The notes under the pieces are model-generated. The model ran no database searches. It was not told the origin of the DNA and was given only the letters and a program-made list of their open reading frames with translations. A stretch of 35,922 nt of DNA from Nitrospira sp. (GTDB lineage Bacteria > Nitrospirota > Nitrospiria > Nitrospirales > Nitrospiraceae): positions 1-35,922 of the forward strand of contig JANDJJ010000013.1 of the NCBI GenBank assembly GCA_024330945.1, written 5' to 3'. Position 1 is the stretch's first letter, and every line of letters starts with the position of its first letter. Shown piece after piece: positions 1 through 9,106 of the stretch. The position numbers and the translations under genes are program-made.

Positions 1-993
1 TTCGATGGCCGTATCGATGGCCTCTTGAAGGCTCAGCGGTTCGAGCACGGTGACGGGTGCGTCGGCGGGCATGATATGGACGTCTTGCCGCAGACTGTCT
101 TCCCCCGGATTCAGCAGGCGCCGAAGCTGATCTTCCTGGTCGTGGATGGTTCGTTCGGCGACCAACACTTGTTCTACGCGTGAGGCGACGGCCGCTTCCG
201 CCTGCAGGACGTCCACGATGGACATGACGCCGGCTTTCAGCTTGGCGCGGTTGGAGGCCAGCAATTCTTCGGCGGCCTTGAGGGCGGTCTGGGCGACTTT
301 TAAGTTTTCGTTCGCGAAGACGAGTTCCCAATAGGTTTGTTCCACAGACGCGATGACGCTCATCACGCGGTCGCGAAAGACGTGATGTTCTACTTCGGCG
401 TTGTTTTGAGCGACCTTGATGAAGGTCTTGTTGACGTCGATGCCGGCGTTGCGCAGGAGCGGTTGCGTGATCGTCAAGGCCAGGCCGCCGGTCCACGACG
501 GGTTGAACAAAAATCCTCTGGCGACGTCTTGATTGATGCTGCTTCGGGATGGACTGTAATTCAGATTGACATTGCCGCCGGTGATCAGGTTTTGCGTCGC
601 ATCGACAGTGACGGAGTGGTTGCGTTGATCAAAGACGGTGATCTCGTTCAGGACTCCGCCCGTCCCTCCGAACACGGGTCGATTCAGCGGGCTGACGATC
701 CGATTGTATTGTCCGTTGATGCTGAAGGTCGGGTCGAACTTCGATTGTTCGATGACGATGTCGGCCAATCGGCTTTCCTTGGTGTGGCGGCTGATGCTGA
801 TGTCGAGATTGTATTGCAACGCGCGCAGCGCAGCATCCGCAAGCGAGAGGGGTTCGCGCAGCGCGGCCGGTGTTTCCGATGCCTCGTCGGTTGAAGCCGA
901 CGTCGGACCATCAATCGGTCCCGAGGCGATCCAGAACACCATAATGAAAACGGCTGTGCGCCTCAAACCAAGAGATACCATTTCGAACTCCAT
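1..993 (-). CDS. TolC-family outer-membrane efflux protein, truncated by the window edge
   Basis: The reverse strand stays open from an ATG at 993 to base 1, giving 331 codons with no stop, so the C-terminal part is missing. The start is supported by a GGAGGAG ribosome site five bases upstream. A hydrophobic stretch at about residues 13-25 fits a signal peptide. It is followed by the repeat typical of the outer-membrane factor family: LSLADAALRALQYN near residue 50, QPLLRNAG near 165, a long helical stretch (SVEQTYWELVFANENLKVA) near 210, then an ANxAKLKAG-type segment and VLQAEAAVASR. Such proteins form trimeric export channels for tripartite efflux or type I secretion. The substrate and inner-membrane partner lie outside the window. 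The family call is firm; the specific role is unknown. Confidence 0.85.
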   Translation of the reverse strand, partial: MEFEMVSLGLRRTAVFIMVFWIASGPIDGPTSASTDEASETPAALREPLSLADAALRALQYNLDISISRHTKESRLADIVIEQSKFDPTFSINGQYNRIVSPLNRPVFGGTGGVLNEITVFDQRNHSVTVDATQNLITGGNVNLNYSPSRSSINQDVARGFLFNPSWTGGLALTITQPLLRNAGIDVNKTFIKVAQNNAEVEHHVFRDRVMSVIASVEQTYWELVFANENLKVAQTALKAAEELLASNRAKLKAGVMSIVDVLQAEAAVASRVEQVLVAERTIHDQEDQLRRLLNPGEDSLRQDVHIMPADAPVTVLEPLSLQEAIDTAIE

Positions 994-1059
994 ACACTCC
1001 TCCTTGGAATCGACTTCGGTCGCCGGTCTATACTATAATCCGGCAAAAAGGAAATTGTC
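994..1059. promoter_or_regulatory. Divergent promoter region between tolC-like gene and exported protein
   Basis: This 66-base gap separates two divergent genes, so both promoters should lie in or near it. On the plus strand TATACT (1029-1034) and TATAAT (1034-1039) are candidate -10 boxes. The best -35 candidate, TTGGAA at 1004-1009, is 19 bases from the first of them. The reverse strand has TATAGT/TATAGA in the same place but no good -35. This is a visual match only. Confidence 0.3.
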
Positions 1060-1476
1060 ATGAAACGCGCGCGCTTGTTGGAAATTACAAGGGGGATGGC
1101 GGGCCTGTCCCTGTTTCTGTTCCTGACAGGGCAGTTCGGTTCAACCGCCTCGGGGCAGGGAGTGTCCGGTGTGCGGGCCTTTGGCGGCGGGGTTGCGCCC
1201 CTCGTGAGGTTTCCGGGCGGCAGCCTCTATATTGACAACCAGGGTACACAGGGATTCCTGTACACGCCGGGGAAGAATTTCCAGACTTACAGTTTTCGCA
1301 ACCCCGCCACAGGTCAGGCGTGGAGCGGGGCGGTCGGAACCTTGGGGCCGCAGCTTTCCATCGGACTGATTCAAGGCGCCAATCAAACCGGCAATCCGCT
1401 CATTCTGCCTGGTCCCCCGCGCCAAACCGCTCCGCTGCTTCCGATCCAATCAACGCTTTTGGACGATATTCCGTAA
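1060..1476 (+). CDS. Small exported protein of unknown function
   Basis: 138 residues starting at an ATG with AAGGA seven bases upstream. The N-terminus (basic MKRAR, then a hydrophobic core at about residues 13-23 and a small-residue region ending ASG near 31) looks like a Sec signal peptide. The mature part is rich in Gly, Pro, Gln and Asn, with few charged residues, and has short glycine-rich turns such as FGGGVAPLVRFPGG. I recognise no family. It is divergent from the tolC-like gene and convergent with the M28 peptidase. A periplasmic or surface location is inferred from the signal peptide alone. Confidence 0.65.
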   Translation: MKRARLLEITRGMAGLSLFLFLTGQFGSTASGQGVSGVRAFGGGVAPLVRFPGGSLYIDNQGTQGFLYTPGKNFQTYSFRNPATGQAWSGAVGTLGPQLSIGLIQGANQTGNPLILPGPPRQTAPLLPIQSTLLDDIP

Positions 1477-1568
1477 CCTTCGACCTGGTTCAGGACGACG
1501 GGTGGGCAAGGCCAGAAGAGTCCGCGCCCTGACCATTGGTGGGGCGCAGACACCTCTCGTAGAAACGT

Positions 1569-3101
1569 TCACGGCCCATCGGCCAACCGCCACGCCAAGG
1601 CCAGCACGTACCGAGCCACGTTTCGCAAGATGTCCGGATCGAGTGTGTCGGCCGTGTCGGTGGGCCGGTGAAAATGTGGATGAACGCCGCCGCTGACCAC
1701 CGTGACGGTCGGCACGCCCGCTTCCTTGAACGGCACATGATCGCCGCCGGGGAAAAATCCGAAGAGATCGAGTCGGTCCTGTAACCCCGCCGCCGTTCCC
1801 GCGTCGAGGGCGACCCGCTTATCCAGACCGGTCACGCCGACCGTGAGCCTTCCGTTACCGATTCCGGCATGGTCGATATTGATCATGGTCTTGGTTGCTG
1901 TGAGCGGCACAAGAGGGCGCGAGATATAGAGACGCGACCCGAGCAAATCTCGCTCCTCTCCGCTGAACGAGACAAAGAGGATCGAATGCCGGGGATGGAA
2001 TCCGGCTTTGATAAGGACCCGCGCCACCTCCAGGATCACGGCGGTGCCCGAGGCATTGTCGTCCGCCCCCGGAAACAACAGGCCGGCCGGTTTGCCGAAA
2101 TGGTCGCGGTGTGCGCCGATGATGATCCAGTCCGGTCCCCTTCCGGGGAGCACTCCCAACACGTTGGTCAGTAGGCCGTCTTGGATCGTGGTGTTCCACC
2201 GGAGCGACGCATAGTGATTCGTGACAATTGAGCGGGATGACGGATTCCGGTTGAGCTGCTCTTGAAGCGTGCGTAGGCGATCGGAAGCGGCGTTGTTCGA
2301 GTCGGCAAGGATCTGTTCCGCGAGGGTCGTGCTGATCCAGGCCCCTGGGATGGCATGGTCGAGGGGCAGTTGTCCGTAGAAGGCGCTGGGGCTTCCTGTG
2401 ACGCCTCGGCGGGCTTCATAGGGATGGAGAATAGGGCCGGTTGCGGTCAGATAGGCAAGGGCGCCGCGTTCCCGCGCGAACCGGACCTTGTCCGCATGGC
2501 TGATCGGATGTTTGAGGTGGTCCGGCTTCCCTCGCAGGAAGAGCACAATGCGGTTATTGACGTCCACGCCGGCATAGTCGTCGATGCCTTGGGCTGGATC
2601 GACAATGCCATAGCCGGCAAAAACAATTTGACCCTGAAGATCGGCGGAAGGCGCGTCAAAGATAGGAAGGTAATCCGTGCCGAGGGAGACCGCCGACAGA
2701 TGCTCAATAGCTCCGATTCGGAGTTCAGGATCGGGAGCCAGCACGGGAGTGGAGAGAAGAGTTGCCATGATGCCTGCCGTGGCACCATCTGTTGTCGTCA
2801 AGCGTGGTGCTATCAGCGAATCGTGGAAGACTCTGGGTAAACGAAGTCCCGCCGATAAAAATTCTTGCGCCACCCAGTGGGCGGAACGGAGATCATCTTC
2901 CGTTCCCGTTTGCCGCCCGTTAAGTGACGGGTTGCTCAATGTTCGGACATCGGCCAGCATCCGTTCGGCAGAAATGATGCCGAGGGCTCCGGACAGTCCG
3001 TCGTCCGCTTGTTGAGCGACGAGCGTTGTCGCTTGAAAGACGATCCAGAAGCCGACAAGGGCGGGCGTTTGTCGTGCAAGGGAAGAGGCGAAAATGCGCA
3101 A
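1569..3101 (-). CDS. M28-family zinc metallopeptidase (aminopeptidase), exported
   Basis: 510 residues. The start codon is TTG, chosen because GGAGGG lies just upstream and no ATG precedes the mature domain. The N-terminus has a signal-peptide-like hydrophobic stretch (about residues 13-29, ending VAQ). A PA-like insertion lies at about 130-270 (VFAGYGIVDP, DDYAGVDV). The M28 catalytic core follows: GAHRDHFG at about 329-336 (first zinc His and Asp), GADDNASGTA (bridging Asp), SGEERDLLG (Glu-Glu catalytic pair), NIDHAG (Asp ligand) and HPHFHRPTDTAD near the end (last His). All expected zinc ligands and the catalytic Glu are present, so an active di-zinc exopeptidase is likely. It probably acts on peptides in the periplasm. 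Neighbours suggest no pathway. Confidence 0.88.
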   Translation of the reverse strand: MRIFASSLARQTPALVGFWIVFQATTLVAQQADDGLSGALGIISAERMLADVRTLSNPSLNGRQTGTEDDLRSAHWVAQEFLSAGLRLPRVFHDSLIAPRLTTTDGATAGIMATLLSTPVLAPDPELRIGAIEHLSAVSLGTDYLPIFDAPSADLQGQIVFAGYGIVDPAQGIDDYAGVDVNNRIVLFLRGKPDHLKHPISHADKVRFARERGALAYLTATGPILHPYEARRGVTGSPSAFYGQLPLDHAIPGAWISTTLAEQILADSNNAASDRLRTLQEQLNRNPSSRSIVTNHYASLRWNTTIQDGLLTNVLGVLPGRGPDWIIIGAHRDHFGKPAGLLFPGADDNASGTAVILEVARVLIKAGFHPRHSILFVSFSGEERDLLGSRLYISRPLVPLTATKTMINIDHAGIGNGRLTVGVTGLDKRVALDAGTAAGLQDRLDLFGFFPGGDHVPFKEAGVPTVTVVSGGVHPHFHRPTDTADTLDPDILRNVARYVLALAWRLADGP

Positions 3102-3121
3102 AAACCCTCCGTCTTCGAGCT

Positions 3122-3151
3122 TTGACCTTGCAAAGTGGAAAAAACTATAAC
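3122..3151 (+). promoter_or_regulatory. Sigma70-like promoter upstream of the 3261 gene
   Basis: TTGACC (3122-3127) and TATAAC (3146-3151) are separated by 18 bases, a good match to the vegetative consensus. Transcription would begin near 3158, about 100 bases before the ATG at 3261. The site also lies upstream of the divergent M28 gene. Confidence 0.5.
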
Positions 3152-3260
3152 ACAGCCGGCGTGACCCGTTGCACCATCTTGGAGAGGCAGGGTACTATCC
3201 CACGTTGACATGGACAAGGAGTGAGCAAAGGAAAAGTCTGTGTGCCAAGAGGGGGTGTCG

Positions 3261-3515
3261 ATGGCGGCTGGCGATTCGGGGAACGGGTTGTATGACCACC
3301 TCTATAAACGTTTTTTTGAACAGCGGGACACTCATCACGGTTATTCGTTTCAGGAGGCCGCGGGAGGCAGTGTGCCACCGCCGACGGTGACGTTCGGCGA
3401 AAAGCTTCGCTGGTGGACATGGGATCGGTGGCGGCGGCGGAAGAAGATTCTTGCCGAACGAGACCGGTTGCAACGGGAAATTCTTCAAATTAAAAACGCC
3501 GGTCGATCAAAATAG
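3261..3515 (+). CDS. Small hypothetical protein with basic C-terminal helix
   Basis: 84 residues from the ATG at 3261, which has GAGGGG about six bases upstream; an in-frame alternative start exists at 3240. No signal peptide or membrane segment is visible. The middle contains FGEKLRWWTWDRWRRRKK, followed by a heptad-like charged helix (ILAERDRLQREILQIKN) that could be a short coiled coil. I recognise no family. The good ribosome site and upstream promoter favour a real gene. Confidence 0.5.
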   Translation: MAAGDSGNGLYDHLYKRFFEQRDTHHGYSFQEAAGGSVPPPTVTFGEKLRWWTWDRWRRRKKILAERDRLQREILQIKNAGRSK

Positions 3516-3595
3516 CGGGACGGCCACGATGTCTTGTGTTGTTATGAAGTGTTGTTAGGCGGATGAAAACAAGTTGCTCGACGGGGAGATCGGCC

Positions 3596-4381
3596 ATGGC
3601 GCGGTCCCAAAGGAATCGAAGAGTCGTGATAATAGGGGGCAAAGTGCTCTGGATCTGTCTCTTGGTCGGATGGAGCATCCCTGCTGTCGGTGACTCGGCA
3701 GAGGCCGTGCAGTGGGAAACACGGGAGGAGAAAGAATTCCATCTCAAGCAGCAGGCGAAAGGCGGATTATTTCAACGGTGGACGTTCGATCAAGACCATC
3801 CCGATCAGACGCCAGCCGGATTTTTGGAGATGGCCGTCGGGAAGGAGCAGCCTGTCGCCTGGATCGTTCAGACCTCCATGGATGCGCCGTCACCGCCCAA
3901 TGTCGTGGCGGTATCGGCGGACTGTGATGGGAAGCCCTGTTACCATTTGTTGATCGCCGAGGGGCTCGATTATGAATATCCGGATCTTACGGTTCGCTTC
4001 CGAGGTTCGCAAGGAATCGGGGGGATCGTTTTTGGCGTCAGAGATGCCGAGAATTTTTACGCGACGGTGGTCGATCTGGCGACGTCCACGGCGCGCGTGA
4101 TTCGGATGATGGGAGGAAAAGAGCAGGTGCTGGCGCAAACTTCGGTGAGTCTTAAAAATACGGACTGGCATTCGTTGAGAGCGCAGCGGAACACGATCAT
4201 CAGCAAGGACTTTATCGAGATGTTCGTCGACGGCATGTTGGTCTTGTCCGTCGAGGATCAGACGCTCGGGCTCGGACAAGTTGGTCTGGTGGCCGGAGGA
4301 AAGGCGTCGTTATTTTTCGACCTATTTCATGCCGCTCCTCTTTTTTCTCATCGCCCGCTGTCGCCTCCCCCTGCCTATTAA
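3596..4381 (+). CDS. Exported protein with a probable concanavalin-like beta-sandwich domain
   Basis: 261 residues from the ATG at 3596, preferred over the in-frame ATG at 3563 because GGGAG precedes it by about seven bases and it gives a compact signal peptide (basic start, then VLWICLLVGWSIPAVG, cleavage near residue 32-36). The mature part shows patterns seen in LamG/DUF1080-like folds: FQRWTFDQDHPDQTPAGF at the start, GGIVFGVRDAENFYATVVD in the middle, then DWHSLRAQRN, IEMFVDGMLVLSVED and LGQVGLVAGGKASLFFDLF at the end. These domains often bind carbohydrate, but no ligand or catalytic residues can be named here. The fold assignment is inference from pattern. Confidence 0.65.
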   Translation: MARSQRNRRVVIIGGKVLWICLLVGWSIPAVGDSAEAVQWETREEKEFHLKQQAKGGLFQRWTFDQDHPDQTPAGFLEMAVGKEQPVAWIVQTSMDAPSPPNVVAVSADCDGKPCYHLLIAEGLDYEYPDLTVRFRGSQGIGGIVFGVRDAENFYATVVDLATSTARVIRMMGGKEQVLAQTSVSLKNTDWHSLRAQRNTIISKDFIEMFVDGMLVLSVEDQTLGLGQVGLVAGGKASLFFDLFHAAPLFSHRPLSPPPAY

Positions 4382-4672
4382 GCCACCATGTAAATGGTGA
4401 CGGTATTGATCAAGGAAAAGAGGGGACGAGAGATCGAAGCTTGCCTTTGCCTCATCGAGTGGGGTACGATAAGCCCGCTTGGATGCGAGAGGCCTAGCAG
4501 ACAAGCGCGGAGAGCGATAAGGCCTGAGCCGGTGTTGTTTTGGTCCAGCTAGGGAATTTGATCGGAAGCCGGAGTAAAGCCGGCGCGGTGTCGTGACGTC
4601 TTCGGCCCCTTTCTTTCTTCACTTCCTTCTCGAGTCCAAAACAGCACCATTGTGTCAAAGGAGGGTCTGCTG
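4382..4672 (+). other. Non-coding stretch and long leader of the RRM gene
   Basis: I see no convincing gene here. The 3' part holds a C/T-rich tract (4606-4631) just before the RRM gene and a small CCGG-based hairpin near 4568-4584. Near 4440-4470 there are only weak promoter-like boxes (TTGCCT, TACGAT). The position and length fit an mRNA leader, possibly regulatory, but this is unproven. Confidence 0.35.
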
Positions 4673-4975
4673 ATGGGTGCGAAGATTTATGTGGGTGGAT
4701 TGCCGTACGCAACAACGGAGCAGCAACTGAGCGATTTGTTTGCCGCTCACGGGACTGTGGCATCGGCGCGGATCATCACGGACAAGTTTACCGGGCAATC
4801 CCGGGGATTTGGATTTGTGGAGATGTCCTCCGAGTCCGAGGCACAGGCGGCCATCGCGGCATTAAATGGGACACAATTCGGTGGACGAACCTTAACGGTC
4901 AATGAAGCTCGTCCCCAGGAACCCCGCCAGGGCGGTGGAGGCCGAGGGGGATTTGGAGGGGGCAGTCGCAACTAG
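4673..4975 (+). CDS. RNA-recognition-motif (RRM) RNA-binding protein
   Basis: 100 residues. The ATG at 4673 is chosen over the upstream in-frame GTG at 4652 because AAGGAGGG lies seven bases before it. Nearly the whole protein is one RRM domain: RNP2 is KIYVGGLPY at residues 3-11 and RNP1 is SRGFGFVEM around 43-51, with the usual aromatic residues for stacking on RNA. The C-terminus is a glycine-rich tail (GGGGRGGFGGG) like that of cyanobacterial Rbp proteins and eukaryotic glycine-rich RNA-binding proteins. Such proteins bind single-stranded RNA and are often cold- or stress-induced. It is a single-gene unit with its own terminator. The target RNA is unknown. Confidence 0.92.
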   Translation: MGAKIYVGGLPYATTEQQLSDLFAAHGTVASARIITDKFTGQSRGFGFVEMSSESEAQAAIAALNGTQFGGRTLTVNEARPQEPRQGGGGRGGFGGGSRN

Positions 4976-4999
4976 CCCGATCGTGTTTTTCGTGATGCA

Positions 5000-5030
5000 G
5001 GGGGAGCCGGCGATCCGGCCCCCCTTTTTT
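5000..5030 (+). terminator. Rho-independent terminator after the RRM gene
   Basis: A GC-rich hairpin (inner stem CCGG-cgat-CCGG, extended by G-C pairs with one mismatch) occupies 5000-5024 and is directly followed by six T residues. It lies 25 bases after the RRM stop codon and isolates that gene from uvrB. Confidence 0.85.
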
Positions 5031-5103
5031 ATTCTGTTTGTTCAACCAAGAGTCTGTGATCCGCCGGTACGTGGAGGCCGATCAAGGTTGTGACGAAAAG
5101 ACG

Positions 5104-7107
5104 ATGATTCCGTTCAAGCTTGAGGCGCCATTTAAACCCTGCGGTCATCAGCCGGAAGCGATCGCCAAGCTGGCGGCTGGAATAGAAGCCGGGAAACGCC
5201 ACCAGGTTTTGCTGGGAGTCACCGGATCTGGCAAAACGTTTACGATGGCCAACCTGATCGAACGAGTCCAAAAACCCACGCTGGTGCTCGTTCACAACAA
5301 AACGCTCGCCGGGCAACTGTATCAAGAGTTCAAGCAGTTCTTTCCCCGCAACGCCGTCGAGTATTTCGTGAGCTATTACGATTATTACCAACCGGAAGCC
5401 TACATCCCACAGAGTGATACCTACATCGCCAAAGATGCATCGATCAACGATGCCATCGACCAAATGCGGCATGCCGCGACCACGGCGTTGCTTCAGCGAA
5501 ACGACGTGCTGATCGTGTCATCGGTTTCGTGCATCTATGGGTTGGGATCTCCGGAGGTGTACCACGATATGTTGGTTTATCTGCAAGAGGGCGATGAGAT
5601 CCGGCGGGAAAAAATTTTACAAAAGCTCGTGGAGATCCAATATGAGCGGAACGACGTTGATTTTCATCGTGGGACGTTTCGAGCGCGAGGGGACGTGATT
5701 GAAGTGTTTCCCGCGTCGTCGGAGGCCAAATCGGTGCGGATCGAGCTGTTCGGTGACGTAGTCGATGCGATCCATGAAATTGATCCGCTCACCGGGAAGT
5801 CGGTGGGGAAGTTACCGAAAATCGCCATCTATCCCAACACGCATTATCTCATCGCGCCGGATCGCTACGAACGGGCCATCGCCGGGATAGAGGAAGAACT
5901 GGAAGAACGGTTGATCTATTTCAGAAAAACAGGCCGGTTGGTCGAAGCACAGCGTCTGGAGCAGCGTACGAAATTCGATTTGGAAATGATTCGAGCCGTC
6001 GGCTATTGCCATGGCATTGAGAACTATTCGCGCCATTTAAGCGGACGGGCGCCTGGTGAGCCACCGCCCACGTTGCTGGATTATTTTCCGAAAGACTTTC
6101 TGTTGATCGTTGACGAGTCGCACGCGACGATTCCGCAAGTGGGCGGCATGTACGAAGGAGATTACTCACGGAAGCGGACCCTGGTGGAATACGGTTTCCG
6201 CCTTCCCTCGGCGGTGGATAACCGCCCGCTGAAATTTTCGGAGTTCGAACGGTGCCTGCATCAAGTGGTCTACGTGTCGGCCACGCCGGGTCCTTATGAA
6301 TTGGAACGGGCGAAGGGCGATATCGTGGAACAGATCATCCGTCCGACCGGCCTGATGGATCCGGCGATCACGGTGGCGCCGGCCAAGGGACAGGTGGATC
6401 ATCTGCTGGGGCAGGTGCGGGCGGAGGTTGCCAAAGGGGGGCGTGTGCTGGTCACGACTTTGACCAAACGCATGGCTGAGGATTTGACGGAGTATTACCA
6501 TGATCTCGGCGTCAAGGTGCGGTATCTTCATTCCGACATCAAGACCCTCGAACGGGCCGAAATTGTGCAAGACCTTCGACGCGGTCGATTCGACGTCTTG
6601 GTGGGAATCAATCTGCTGCGTGAGGGGCTGGATCTGCCGGAAGTGAGTCTTGTCGCCATCCTCGATGCCGATAAGGAGGGATACCTCCGTTCCTATCGGT
6701 CGCTCATTCAAACGGCCGGCCGAGCGGCGCGCAACGTCGAAGGTCGGGTAATTTTCTACGCAGACACCGTCACCGACTCGATGCGGATGGCGATCGAGGA
6801 AACGGAGCGGCGGCGGAGCATTCAGGCCGAATACAATCGAAAGCACGGCATCACGCCGGCCAGTGTCAAAAAAGGGATCCCGGCGATCGAGTACGCCATG
6901 GCCGATTTGGATTACGTGCATTTGGAGGCGGTGGCCGAATCCGGTGAACCATACGGAGTGGAGGGAGGAGAAAAAGTGGACCAGCTTATCAAGACATTGG
7001 AAGCGGAAATGAAGGCGGCGGCCAAAGAGCTTGCCTTCGAACGGGCCGCTCAATTACGCGACCGCATCCGAGCGCTTCGGCTGAAAGAATTGGAAGTGAA
7101 GGCGTAG
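5104..7107 (+). CDS. uvrB: Excinuclease ABC subunit B
   Basis: 667 residues from the ATG at 5104 ([10 protein letters not shown]), matching the family's usual length of about 670. The frame extends to 5038, but the added residues look unlike UvrB. Seen in order: Walker A GVTGSGKT at residues 38-45, the damage-inserting beta-hairpin region [12 protein letters not shown] near 95, DESHATIPQ (DEAD-like motif II), [10 protein letters not shown], the helicase C-terminal motif QTAGRAARN, and a UVR domain at the end ([17 protein letters not shown]). UvrB loads onto DNA with UvrA, verifies bulky lesions and recruits UvrC for incision in nucleotide excision repair. uvrA and uvrC are not in the window. 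Ribosome-site complementarity is weak. Confidence 0.97.
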   Translation: MIPFKLEAPFKPCGHQPEAIAKLAAGIEAGKRHQVLLGVTGSGKTFTMANLIERVQKPTLVLVHNKTLAGQLYQEFKQFFPRNAVEYFVSYYDYYQPEAYIPQSDTYIAKDASINDAIDQMRHAATTALLQRNDVLIVSSVSCIYGLGSPEVYHDMLVYLQEGDEIRREKILQKLVEIQYERNDVDFHRGTFRARGDVIEVFPASSEAKSVRIELFGDVVDAIHEIDPLTGKSVGKLPKIAIYPNTHYLIAPDRYERAIAGIEEELEERLIYFRKTGRLVEAQRLEQRTKFDLEMIRAVGYCHGIENYSRHLSGRAPGEPPPTLLDYFPKDFLLIVDESHATIPQVGGMYEGDYSRKRTLVEYGFRLPSAVDNRPLKFSEFERCLHQVVYVSATPGPYELERAKGDIVEQIIRPTGLMDPAITVAPAKGQVDHLLGQVRAEVAKGGRVLVTTLTKRMAEDLTEYYHDLGVKVRYLHSDIKTLERAEIVQDLRRGRFDVLVGINLLREGLDLPEVSLVAILDADKEGYLRSYRSLIQTAGRAARNVEGRVIFYADTVTDSMRMAIEETERRRSIQAEYNRKHGITPASVKKGIPAIEYAMADLDYVHLEAVAESGEPYGVEGGEKVDQLIKTLEAEMKAAAKELAFERAAQLRDRIRALRLKELEVKA

Positions 7108-7111
7108 GGCG

Positions 7112-7438
7112 CTAGATGTGTTTGTAGAGATAGATGCCGATGAACATGCCCAGGATGCTGATGATGTTGATTTTCACGCCGATCCCTACGGTGAGTTTCA
7201 GCAGGACCAAATCGAGTGTGAGGGGAGGATTGATCCCGGGAGTGAAATGGGTGGAGAAGATACTCTGAATCATGCCTTGAGGAGCCATGACGTGAAGAAT
7301 TTCTCCGAGAATGCCTCCTAACAGACCTCCAATAAGAATAAAAGTGAACAACACCCACGGTGACTTTCGCACGAGCGCGCCGACCTCTCGGATAAGACGA
7401 CAGGATACCACGGCACCATATAGCAAGGTTTCTGGCAA
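7112..7438 (-). CDS. DUF4321-type small membrane protein
   Basis: Up to 108 residues. The core PWVLFTFILIGGLLGGILGEIL followed by a second hydrophobic segment ending IGIYLYKHI matches the DUF4321 pattern of two transmembrane helices. The function of the family is unknown. The start is uncertain: the codon at 7438 is TTG without a good ribosome site, and an internal GTG near VRKSPW could be used, giving about 86 residues. It converges on uvrB with only four bases between the stop codons. Confidence 0.7.
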   Translation of the reverse strand: MPETLLYGAVVSCRLIREVGALVRKSPWVLFTFILIGGLLGGILGEILHVMAPQGMIQSIFSTHFTPGINPPLTLDLVLLKLTVGIGVKINIISILGMFIGIYLYKHI

Positions 7439-7477
7439 GTCAATAAATCCGACGACTTCAGCCGATACGGCGCCGCC

Positions 7478-7506
7478 TTGACTTGCAAGAGGCGGTTCTA
7501 TAGACT
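7478..7506 (+). promoter_or_regulatory. Probable promoter of the ffh transcription unit
   Basis: TTGACT (7478-7483) is followed after 17 bases by TAGACT (7501-7506); an overlapping TATAGA at 7499 is an alternative -10. Transcription would begin near 7513, about 75 bases before the ffh start. Confidence 0.4.
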
Positions 7507-7587
7507 GCTCCTACCTTTTCCTAATTTTTTCGAGGCGATCGGAGGTCTCTGATCCAGGGCTTCGATGGCCTCTTTCTTTGTGAGCCT

Positions 7588-8946
7588 ATGTTTGAAACGT
7601 TAAGCCGGAAGTTTGAAGCGATCTTGAAAAAACTCCGCGGCCAGGGCGTGCTCACGGAGCAAAATATCGCCGAGGCGCTCAAGGAAGTCCGACTCGCGCT
7701 CCTTGAGGCCGACGTGAATTTTAAAATCGTCAAAGACTTCATCGAACGGGTTCGACAGAAAGCCGTCGGGCAAGAGGTCTTGCAAAGCCTGACTCCCGGC
7801 CATCAGGTCGTCAAGATCGTATTGGACGAACTGGCCGAGATGATGGGACGCGAGCGATCGGGACTTGCGTTCAGCTCAAGACCTCCCACCATCGTCATGC
7901 TGGTCGGGTTGCAGGGAGCGGGAAAAACCACGACCTGCGGCAAGTTGGCCCGCCTCTACAAAAATCAAGGCAAGCGCGTGTTGATGGTCGCCGCCGATCC
8001 CCGCCGGCCCGCGGCGGGAGAGCAATTAAGTGCGCTGGGACGCGATTTGGGCATTGAGGTGTATCGTGTGGATCGGCCTCAGGGATCCCCCTCGGTTTCC
8101 CGATCGGAGGTGGTGGAGATCTGTCAAGCCGGGGTGGAACAGGCGCGGGGACGGGGGTTCGATCTGGTGGTCTTGGATACGGGCGGGCGGCTGCACATTG
8201 ATGATGAACTGATGGAAGAGCTGGTCGCCATCAAGGCCGCGGTGGCTCCTCAGGAAGTGTTGTTGGTCGCCGACGCCATGACTGGCCAAGACGCGGTGGC
8301 GATGGCAAGTCGGTTCGATCAACAAGTCGGCTTGACCGGCATCATTCTGACAAAGGTCGAGGGCGACGCGCGTGGAGGGGCGTTGTTGTCGATTCGAGCC
8401 GTCACCGGCAAACCGGTGAAGTTTCTCGGTGTGGGGGAGAAACTGGACGCCTTGGAGGCGTTCCATCCGGATCGCATGGCCTCTCGCATTCTTGGCATGG
8501 GAGACGTCCTGTCGCTGATTGAAAAAGCACAAGCCGGTTTTTCTCAGCAGCAGGCCGAAGAAGCTCGGAAACGGCTTGTGACCAACACGTTCACGCTGGA
8601 AGATTTCCGCGCTCAATTGGGGCAAATGGGTCGTCTCGGCTCGATGGATCAGATTCTCAACCTGCTGCCGGGCGGGCAGAAACTCAAGGGAATGATCGAG
8701 GGCGACAAGCCGGAACGGGAAATCAGGCGGGTGGTCGCCATCATCGATTCCATGACGATCAGCGAACGTCGCGACCACACGATCATCAACGGAAACAGAA
8801 AAAAGCGGATTGCTCGAGGAAGCGGGACCAGCGTTCAAGAGGTCAATCGCTTGATCAAGCAATTTTTGTCGGCGAAGAAGTTGGCCAAGGCCATGACCGG
8901 CGCGGGCGCGCGGCGACACCTTGCTCAGCTTATGCGGTCGATGTAA
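7588..8946 (+). CDS. ffh: Signal recognition particle protein Ffh
   Basis: 452 residues, the normal length for bacterial SRP54/Ffh. The N domain (MFETLSRKFEAILKKLRG...) is followed by the GTPase G domain: G1 GLQGAGKTTT at about 107-116, ADPRRPAAGEQL, the G3 motif LDTGGRL and the G4 motif TKVEGDARGG. The methionine-rich M domain (MGRLGSMDQILNLLPGG, RRDHTIINGNRKKRIARGSG) binds 4.5S RNA and signal sequences. Ffh delivers ribosome-nascent-chain complexes to FtsY at the inner membrane. It heads the conserved ffh-rpsP-rimM-trmD-rplS order; 160 bases separate it from rpsP. The start has little ribosome-site complementarity but agrees with the family N-terminus. Confidence 0.97.
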   Translation: MFETLSRKFEAILKKLRGQGVLTEQNIAEALKEVRLALLEADVNFKIVKDFIERVRQKAVGQEVLQSLTPGHQVVKIVLDELAEMMGRERSGLAFSSRPPTIVMLVGLQGAGKTTTCGKLARLYKNQGKRVLMVAADPRRPAAGEQLSALGRDLGIEVYRVDRPQGSPSVSRSEVVEICQAGVEQARGRGFDLVVLDTGGRLHIDDELMEELVAIKAAVAPQEVLLVADAMTGQDAVAMASRFDQQVGLTGIILTKVEGDARGGALLSIRAVTGKPVKFLGVGEKLDALEAFHPDRMASRILGMGDVLSLIEKAQAGFSQQQAEEARKRLVTNTFTLEDFRAQLGQMGRLGSMDQILNLLPGGQKLKGMIEGDKPEREIRRVVAIIDSMTISERRDHTIINGNRKKRIARGSGTSVQEVNRLIKQFLSAKKLAKAMTGAGARRHLAQLMRSM

Positions 8947-9106
8947 CGCGGTCCTCAGGGAGCGAGAAGGAAAGAGCTAAGAGGTTGGATGTTCCCGAAA
9001 GAGTGAATGACCGAATCTTTTGGACTGAGCGGAAAATTGCCTAAAAGCAAAGACGGTTCGTTTCATCACTTCACATAGTTCGTCACGTTGGAACAAGGAG
9101 GAGTCT

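Noticed and set aside
5038-5103. UvrB starting at the upstream codon
   Set aside because: The extra 22 residues are unlike UvrB, and the family N-terminus fits the ATG at 5104.
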